Origin: RGDT01 sp046719305 | Lineage (GTDB): Bacteria > Planctomycetota > Planctomycetia > Gemmatales > Gemmataceae | Direction of reading: 5' to 3' | Assembly: GCA_046719305.1 (NCBI GenBank) | Contig: JBDNDE010000056.1 | Location: 1-17,856, forward strand | DNA length: 17,856 nucleotides | Shown here: positions 13,118 to 17,856 of the stretch, piece after piece | Layout of the letters: each line of letters begins with the position of its first letter | How positions within the stretch are numbered: position 1 is the stretch's first letter | Notes under the pieces: model-generated | What the model was told of the DNA's origin: nothing | Databases searched by the model: none | What the model saw: the letters and a program-made list of their open reading frames with translations, nothing else | Translations under genes and position numbers: made by a program

Positions 13118-16100
13118 ACCAGCCCCCACCTGCTTGGCGCAATATGCCACCGCCTCTAGGCTCTGTACCCCCCCGGCGTTTCCGGGTCTGGGCTGGGCTG
13201 TTGCTTTTTACCCTGGTGCTGGGGGGGGTGGGCTATGTACTGTGGAGCTATCGCGCCGCGCCCTCGGCCCACCTCACGCTCATCTCGCTGGGCGATCTAC
13301 CCGGGCGTAGGGCCGACCATGCTGCCCTAGCCGACTGCTTTGCCCGCGTGCAGACGCACCGTAACCCAGATCAAGCCACCCTCGTTCGCGTCCTGCGCCA
13401 GGCCGTCGCTCAACGCGGGGTTGCCGTCGTTTATCTCAGTGCCCCGGCCAGACGCGACGCCCAGGGGCGTGTCTGTATCTTGCCCGCCGACGCTGCCCCT
13501 GACGATCCGGCGACCTGGCTCTCGTTAGCACGCATCGACGAACTCTTGGGATCGCGACGTTTCTTGATTCTGGATCTGGTCGGCGACAATGTCTTTGGCG
13601 AACCACGCTTGGGACCTACCCTCGAAGCAGCCAGCCCTGGTCAACGCAATCAGACAGCCGAATATCGCGGTCGCTCGGCGTTGGGCTACTATATCGAGTT
13701 GGCCTTACGGGGCTTGGCCGACACCGATGGCGACCAACGTATCCACTCTGCCGAACTGGCGGCCTATGTGCGCGAGCGAGTCGATCGCTGGTCCCGCCAG
13801 GTGACCGCAGACCGGCAAACTCCCACATACCAGAGTCACGGACCTGGGATCGCTCTGACCCTGGTGCGTGGCACGCCAAGTATCCCCGATTTGCCCGAGC
13901 CACGTTCCTATCCAGCTTGGTTGGCCGAGGCGTGGGCCAAGTGCGAAACGTCGGCCCAATTCGACGATCTGCTAGCCATCGAACGCTCTTGGCGTGACGG
14001 CAGCGATGAAGCGATGCTCAAAGAGCGTGCGGCCCAGATCGTGGCGCGACCGCTGCCCCCCTCGCCGCGTCCCGTCGAACGCTCGCTGGCGTTGTTGCCC
14101 CAGCCGCCTGAAGAGTTGCTCCAAACCGTCCGCCGCCTCGCCTACCTCCATCCCCCCCCAGCCCCCGACATCTTCTTCAAAGACACCAAACCTACCCCGT
14201 CGCTCTCGGCCGCCTTGGTCGCCGTGGCCAGTGACGACGTTTCCAGGCTACCGGCTATAGCATCGCTGTTGGCTGTCGCCGAGCCACGCCCCGAGACGGA
14301 GGAAACACTGCTGTTGCTGCGGTTGGCCCGGCTCGATCTGCCAACCGACACCCTACGTCTGGTCTTGCAGACGCACCGCGATCTGCACCGGCTGTATGAA
14401 CCGCTCGGCTTCGCCCGCCGCCGTACCGAAGTGGAGCAACTCGCGCAAAGCTATCACAATGCTCTGGTTCTGCTCGAATCACGCGGTTATGCTCCGGCGA
14501 ACGCCCCACAAATCCTCGCCGCGATGCAGAATCCCCTCGCCGCACTCTTGGCGCGACAGGCGGACGAAGTAGCTGCGGAACGCACGCTTGCCGAGGCGCG
14601 GCAGTGGTTCCGCGAGGCACGCGCTAGTGGTCTGCAGGCCGAACTTCCTCGCGCTCTGGAACGCTACGCCCAGTTGCAGCGGCAGTTGAGCCAGTCCCCA
14701 AGCGATTTACGCGACGCCACCGCTGCCCTGCGGCAAAGCCTGGACAAACTTGCCGAACCGTTTTCCCCCCAGGGCGTAGCCCGCCGCCTCCTCGCTAGCA
14801 AACGTGGCGATTCGCCCCAGGCGTGGCGCGAACTTGACCGTCTCTTGGCCGCCACTCGCACCGCCAATCGGGTCGCCGTCTATGCTGCCGCACAGGACCT
14901 GGGCCGTCGCCTGGAAGAGGAAAACGCCCGCCGCGACAACCGCGACGGCTCGCGGCTGGTGGGTATTCCCGAGCTTGTGCCGCCTGCCGTTGGCCCCCCG
15001 CTGCCGTTGCCTCCTCCTCCGCCGCCGGATCACAGCCTCTGGGCCTGGCTGGCCGATCGCTACCGCTACGAATATCGCGAAGCTTTAGGACTCGATCCCC
15101 ACTCGCTGGCCGCTGACTTCTTCCGTCGCGCTGCCCTTGACTACCAAACCTGGCTCGACCGGCCTCGCGAAACCTATGCCGAAGTGATTCAAGCGAACGA
15201 TCCCCCTCGTCTGTTGCCCAATGAGCCAATCACGCTGCAACTGAACATCCGCGTTCAGCCAACCGGTCCGTTCGACCTGGAAATCCTTCGGCCCGATGAC
15301 CAATGGTTACGTCTGTCTCCAGAGCGTCCCATCCCCGATGCCCAGGGCCAATTCGCGATTCAAGTCGGCCTGCATGAAAACGCCGGCACAGGCCAGCCTA
15401 GGCCACCGCTAGGAGTGCTAGCGCGAGCAACCCTAGCCGGACGCAGCTATCACCGCCGCATTTCCTTGTCGCTTTCCCCACGTGTTCCCCAGGTGGTGCT
15501 GGCTCCCCTAGGCATCCAACCAGGTGAAATGAACGGGCCACTGGCTTTGCGACCCATCGCCGGGCGACAATCGTTTGTGCTGTATGTGCGTAATCCGATC
15601 GACCAGCCGTGGAGCAAGCTGGCAGTGCAACTGAGCCTGGGAGGCGAGACCCGAGAATCGCTGCCGCTCGCGCTAGGAGGCCTGGAAACCAAACCGGTCG
15701 CCTTCGCCCCCAGCACAGCCCCGCTACCGCCGGTCCTGCCCGAGGTGCGGGAGTTGGGCTGGCGCGTGGTGAATCTCGACGCTAAAAACGAGGTGGTGTC
15801 CAGTGGCACCCTCGCTCTGACGCTGGCCCCTCCCGAAAGTTATGCCCGTATCACTGCTCTGGATTACGACCCGCTTACCGCTCGACTCGCAGTTCGGCTG
15901 AGGCAACGTGGCTCGGTTGCTGGCCCGGCTGTCAAGGCCGAGTTACAGATCCCCGCACCCGAGCAGGGCGGCGCGACCTTTCGTGACGGCACCCTACGAG
16001 GCACCCTCTCCCCCAAGGGCGAGGAATTGACCCTCTTTGCCAACGGTGTGGCTGGTGCAGGCGAGGCCCGTTTTGCTGTGGGCATCGACGGCTGGGCACG

Positions 16101-17118
16101 GGCCTTCTCTTTCCGCGCCACGCTCACCCCGCGGGGCGGTCGCGCCTTGCCCGAACCTCTAACCGCGCCGGCCATCCGCTTGGCTAGCGGCCCCTACGGT
16201 ATTGCAGGTCCGGCGTTTCGTGTGCCTCTGGAGGTCGATCAGGCCCCACTGGGTGCCGCCGTGGAAGTGTCGCTAGGCCGGCTGGTCGGTGGGGCTTTTC
16301 GTATCGAGGTCACCGCTCGGCGGGAGGGCGGCCGCGACGAACGCATAGGCGCGGCACTGTTGGGGTCGACCCTCCAATTCGAGGCTAGCCAGCGGGATTG
16401 GGTTGTCCCTTTGGATACCTCGCGCATCCGTGGCTCGCGCACTCTGCAAGCCCGCTTGCTCGCTGCTGGCGGCCGAGAACTAGCGCGCGACGAACGCCCC
16501 ATTACCCTGGGTGACGAGGCACCTACTGGGGTCCGCTTTCTCAATCCCCCCGAAGCCGCCTGGAATAAGGCTCCTTTAACTTTGGTTGCGGTCGGCTCCG
16601 ATCCGGTGATCGGCATACAAGAGGTATTTTTCTTTGTCGGCAAACCCGTGATGGACAAGCTCCCCGAGGGCGCGTTCAAAGCCGTTGCCTCTCCCCGAGC
16701 CGATGGCAGCTACACCGCTAAGCTGCCGTTGCCCGCAGATCGCAAGGGACCGACGGAGATCAGCGTCGGCATGACCAACCGGGTGGGGCTAACGGCATTT
16801 GCGACGCATCGTGTCGATCTGCGGGACGACGACCCCGACAAGACCAAGCCGGCCAGTATCCGCGGCACCCTGAGCGAAGGCGAGCGCCCCCAGCCGGGCA
16901 TCGAAGTGATCCTCAGCGATGAAAAGGGCCAAGAAATAGCACGCGTGAAAACAGATGACGCAGGCCAATATCTATTCCCGGAGGTCGCACCGGGCAAATA
17001 TCGCCTCTCGGCGACGAAATCCCGCACGGGACGCAAAGCCGCCCACCCTCGTAATCAATCGAGCTTCGAGGTAGCCCCCGGTGCGCGATTAACGATTGAC
17101 TTGGTGTTGTTCCTCTAG
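13114..17118 (+). CDS. Membrane-anchored giant protein: strongly degenerate caspase-like domain, C-terminal carboxypeptidase-regulatory-like domain
   Basis: 1334 residues. R-R-F-R-V at 21-25 precedes a transmembrane helix at about 26-44, so the bulk should be extracytoplasmic. Residues 50-250 align by pattern with the caspase-like domain of the upstream protein: V-A-V-V-Y-L-S-A-P replaces the His-Gly motif, C-I-L-P-A-D-A follows, and L-I-L-D-L-V-G replaces the D-A-C motif. Both catalytic residues are lost. An EF-hand-like loop lies at 203-214 (D-T-D-G-D-Q-R-I-H-S-A-E), then A-A-Y-V and Q-T-P, as in many bacterial caspase-family proteins. A helical region extends to about 610, then a proline-rich linker (619-641), W-L-A-D-R-Y-R-Y-E-Y and beta-rich, probably Ig-like segments. 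Residues 1246-1334 are a carboxypeptidase-regulatory/Cna-B-like domain (D-D-A-G-Q-Y-L-F, A-P-G-K-Y-R-L). Its start overlaps the upstream stop (ATGA), implying coupled translation. Function unknown. Confidence 0.82.
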   Translation: MNQPPPAWRNMPPPLGSVPPRRFRVWAGLLLFTLVLGGVGYVLWSYRAAPSAHLTLISLGDLPGRRADHAALADCFARVQTHRNPDQATLVRVLRQAVAQRGVAVVYLSAPARRDAQGRVCILPADAAPDDPATWLSLARIDELLGSRRFLILDLVGDNVFGEPRLGPTLEAASPGQRNQTAEYRGRSALGYYIELALRGLADTDGDQRIHSAELAAYVRERVDRWSRQVTADRQTPTYQSHGPGIALTLVRGTPSIPDLPEPRSYPAWLAEAWAKCETSAQFDDLLAIERSWRDGSDEAMLKERAAQIVARPLPPSPRPVERSLALLPQPPEELLQTVRRLAYLHPPPAPDIFFKDTKPTPSLSAALVAVASDDVSRLPAIASLLAVAEPRPETEETLLLLRLARLDLPTDTLRLVLQTHRDLHRLYEPLGFARRRTEVEQLAQSYHNALVLLESRGYAPANAPQILAAMQNPLAALLARQADEVAAERTLAEARQWFREARASGLQAELPRALERYAQLQRQLSQSPSDLRDATAALRQSLDKLAEPFSPQGVARRLLASKRGDSPQAWRELDRLLAATRTANRVAVYAAAQDLGRRLEEENARRDNRDGSRLVGIPELVPPAVGPPLPLPPPPPPDHSLWAWLADRYRYEYREALGLDPHSLAADFFRRAALDYQTWLDRPRETYAEVIQANDPPRLLPNEPITLQLNIRVQPTGPFDLEILRPDDQWLRLSPERPIPDAQGQFAIQVGLHENAGTGQPRPPLGVLARATLAGRSYHRRISLSLSPRVPQVVLAPLGIQPGEMNGPLALRPIAGRQSFVLYVRNPIDQPWSKLAVQLSLGGETRESLPLALGGLETKPVAFAPSTAPLPPVLPEVRELGWRVVNLDAKNEVVSSGTLALTLAPPESYARITALDYDPLTARLAVRLRQRGSVAGPAVKAELQIPAPEQGGATFRDGTLRGTLSPKGEELTLFANGVAGAGEARFAVGIDGWARAFSFRATLTPRGGRALPEPLTAPAIRLASGPYGIAGPAFRVPLEVDQAPLGAAVEVSLGRLVGGAFRIEVTARREGGRDERIGAALLGSTLQFEASQRDWVVPLDTSRIRGSRTLQARLLAAGGRELARDERPITLGDEAPTGVRFLNPPEAAWNKAPLTLVAVGSDPVIGIQEVFFFVGKPVMDKLPEGAFKAVASPRADGSYTAKLPLPADRKGPTEISVGMTNRVGLTAFATHRVDLRDDDPDKTKPASIRGTLSEGERPQPGIEVILSDEKGQEIARVKTDDAGQYLFPEVAPGKYRLSATKSRTGRKAAHPRNQSSFEVAPGARLTIDLVLFL
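13221..13228 (+). repeat. G8 tract in the transmembrane-coding part of the second giant gene
   Basis: Eight consecutive G code the Gly-Gly and the first base of the following Val at residues 37-39, inside the membrane helix. Loss or gain of one base would frameshift the protein near its start. Confidence 0.6.
14152..14159 (+). repeat. C8 tract in the second giant gene
   Basis: Eight consecutive C code Pro-Pro-Pro just after His346, in a proline-containing linker of the second giant protein. The gene also has C7 at 13168-13174 and C6 tracts near 14056 and 14994. Confidence 0.6.
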
Positions 17119-17146
17119 CAGGCTGCAAGCCAGAAGTAGCGGTTGC

Positions 17147-17152
17147 TATACT
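17147..17152 (+). promoter_or_regulatory. Candidate -10 box before the dehydrogenase gene
   Basis: TATACT lies 44 bp before the ATG at 17196, in the 77-bp gap after the giant-protein pair. The sequence 17 bp upstream (TGCAAG) is a poor -35. GAGG at 17182-17185, 10 nt before the ATG, is a weak ribosome site. The dehydrogenase gene may have its own promoter or be the third gene of the operon. Confidence 0.25.
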
Positions 17153-17195
17153 GGGAACAAGCCCACCTCTCCTGCTCTCGTGAGGCAACTGCGCT

Positions 17196-17856
17196 ATGTT
17201 CACATTTGTATTGGTTCTCTCCCCCTTGCTGGTCCCAGGGGCCGACTCGTTCCTCTCACCCCAACAAGCACTCAAGGCCATGAGCCTGCCCGAGGGCTTT
17301 CGCGTTCAACTGGTCGCCGCCGAGCCGACTCTCATCAAACCGATCGCCCTGACCACCGATGAACGCGGCCGGTTGTGGGTGGTGGAATCGCATAGCTATC
17401 CGAAGTGGATTCGCGATGGCAAGCCGGGCAAAGACCGCATTTTGATCCTCACCCCCCAAAACGATCGCTCCTACACTTGCCGTGTCTTCCTAGACAACGG
17501 CACCAACCTCAGCGGGATCGCCGTCGGCTACGGCGGTGTCTGGCTGTGTGCCTCACCCTACCTACTGTTCGTACCAATGAAGGATGACAAACCAGCGGGC
17601 CCGCCGCGTGTGTTGCTGGATGGCTGGAGTCTGGACGCCAAGCACAACGTCTTCAACTCCCTTACCTGGGGACCGGACGGCTGGTTGTACGGCTGCAACG
17701 GCATCACGGCCACGTCCTATGTGGGTAAACCGGGCACCCCGAGGCAAGATCGCGTGCCGATGAACTACGGGGTCTGGCGGTATCATCCGCAGCAACATCA
17801 GTTTGAGCCGGTCGCCTGGGGAACGACCAATCCCTGGGGTTTGGATTTCAAAGATC
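17196..17856 (+). CDS. PVC-type membrane-bound dehydrogenase, N-terminal part (partial)
   Basis: The frame opens with ATG at 17196 and stays open to the window end, giving 220 residues without a stop. It begins with a short hydrophobic export signal (M-F-T-F-V-L-V-L-S-P-L-L-V-P-G-A), followed by A-L-K-A-M-S-L-P-E-G-F-R-V-Q-L-V-A-A-E-P, the typical start of the planctomycete/verrucomicrobial 'membrane-bound dehydrogenase' domain. Then come R-L-W-V-V-E near residues 60-65 and blades with W-G-P-D-G-W-L-Y-G and N-P-W-G-L-D-F, as in beta-propellers related to soluble quinoprotein glucose dehydrogenase. Full-length relatives usually continue into HEAT repeats and a C-terminal cytochrome c heme site, which would lie outside this window. 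It probably oxidises a sugar or similar compound in the periplasm; the substrate is unknown. The gene follows the giant-protein pair by 77 bp on the same strand. Confidence 0.85.
   Translation, partial: MFTFVLVLSPLLVPGADSFLSPQQALKAMSLPEGFRVQLVAAEPTLIKPIALTTDERGRLWVVESHSYPKWIRDGKPGKDRILILTPQNDRSYTCRVFLDNGTNLSGIAVGYGGVWLCASPYLLFVPMKDDKPAGPPRVLLDGWSLDAKHNVFNSLTWGPDGWLYGCNGITATSYVGKPGTPRQDRVPMNYGVWRYHPQQHQFEPVAWGTTNPWGLDFKD

Noticed and set aside
8591..17118. Reading the pair as an active caspase-based defence system
   Set aside because: Neither caspase-like domain has the catalytic Cys, and no nuclease, pore-forming or sensor gene typical of defence islands is adjacent.

Overview
The window looks like a chromosomal segment of a planctomycete, probably Gemmata-like. 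The main clues are the start of a PVC-type 'membrane-bound dehydrogenase' (17196 onward), a secreted HEAT-repeat protein ending in a D-W-Q-A-W-W tail, very long Ala/Pro/Arg-rich membrane-anchored proteins with caspase-like and von Willebrand factor A (vWA) domains, and moderately high GC with Shine-Dalgarno sequences on only some genes. I see no tRNA, rRNA, CRISPR array, integrase or transposase, and no sharp change of base composition.

Layout. 1-76 is the end of a gene coding an extremely acidic tail, followed by a strong 15-bp inverted repeat (98-146). 295-708 codes a small TPR protein. 748-1755 and 1899-2669 code the A and B subunits of a family I CoA-transferase of the glutaconate CoA-transferase type. 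The B subunit keeps the catalytic Glu. 2656-4968 (minus) codes a 770-residue fusion of a family 2 glycosyltransferase with an ArnT-like membrane glycosyltransferase. Its end overlaps the B-subunit gene by 14 bp. 5150-6148 is an exported HEAT-repeat protein, divergent from the glycosyltransferase. 6233-8167 (minus) is an MscS-type mechanosensitive channel with a long coiled-coil N-terminal region.

After a 423-bp intergenic region with several small palindromes and hairpins comes the most unusual part, two very large genes in a translationally coupled pair. 8591-13117 codes 1508 residues: a transmembrane anchor, a caspase-like domain whose catalytic Cys position is Thr, a long helical region, a vWA domain and a beta-rich tail. 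13114-17118 starts inside the stop codon of the first gene (ATGA) and codes 1334 residues: an anchor, a still more degenerate caspase-like domain with an EF-hand-like loop, a helical region, a proline-rich linker, beta-rich repeats and a C-terminal carboxypeptidase-regulatory-like domain. The two proteins have matching architectures and probably work together outside the cytoplasm as non-proteolytic scaffold or binding proteins. This is an inference. The window closes inside the PVC-type dehydrogenase gene.

The CoA-transferase subunits clearly act as one enzyme and the two giant proteins very likely act together. Functional links between the other neighbours are not evident from sequence.
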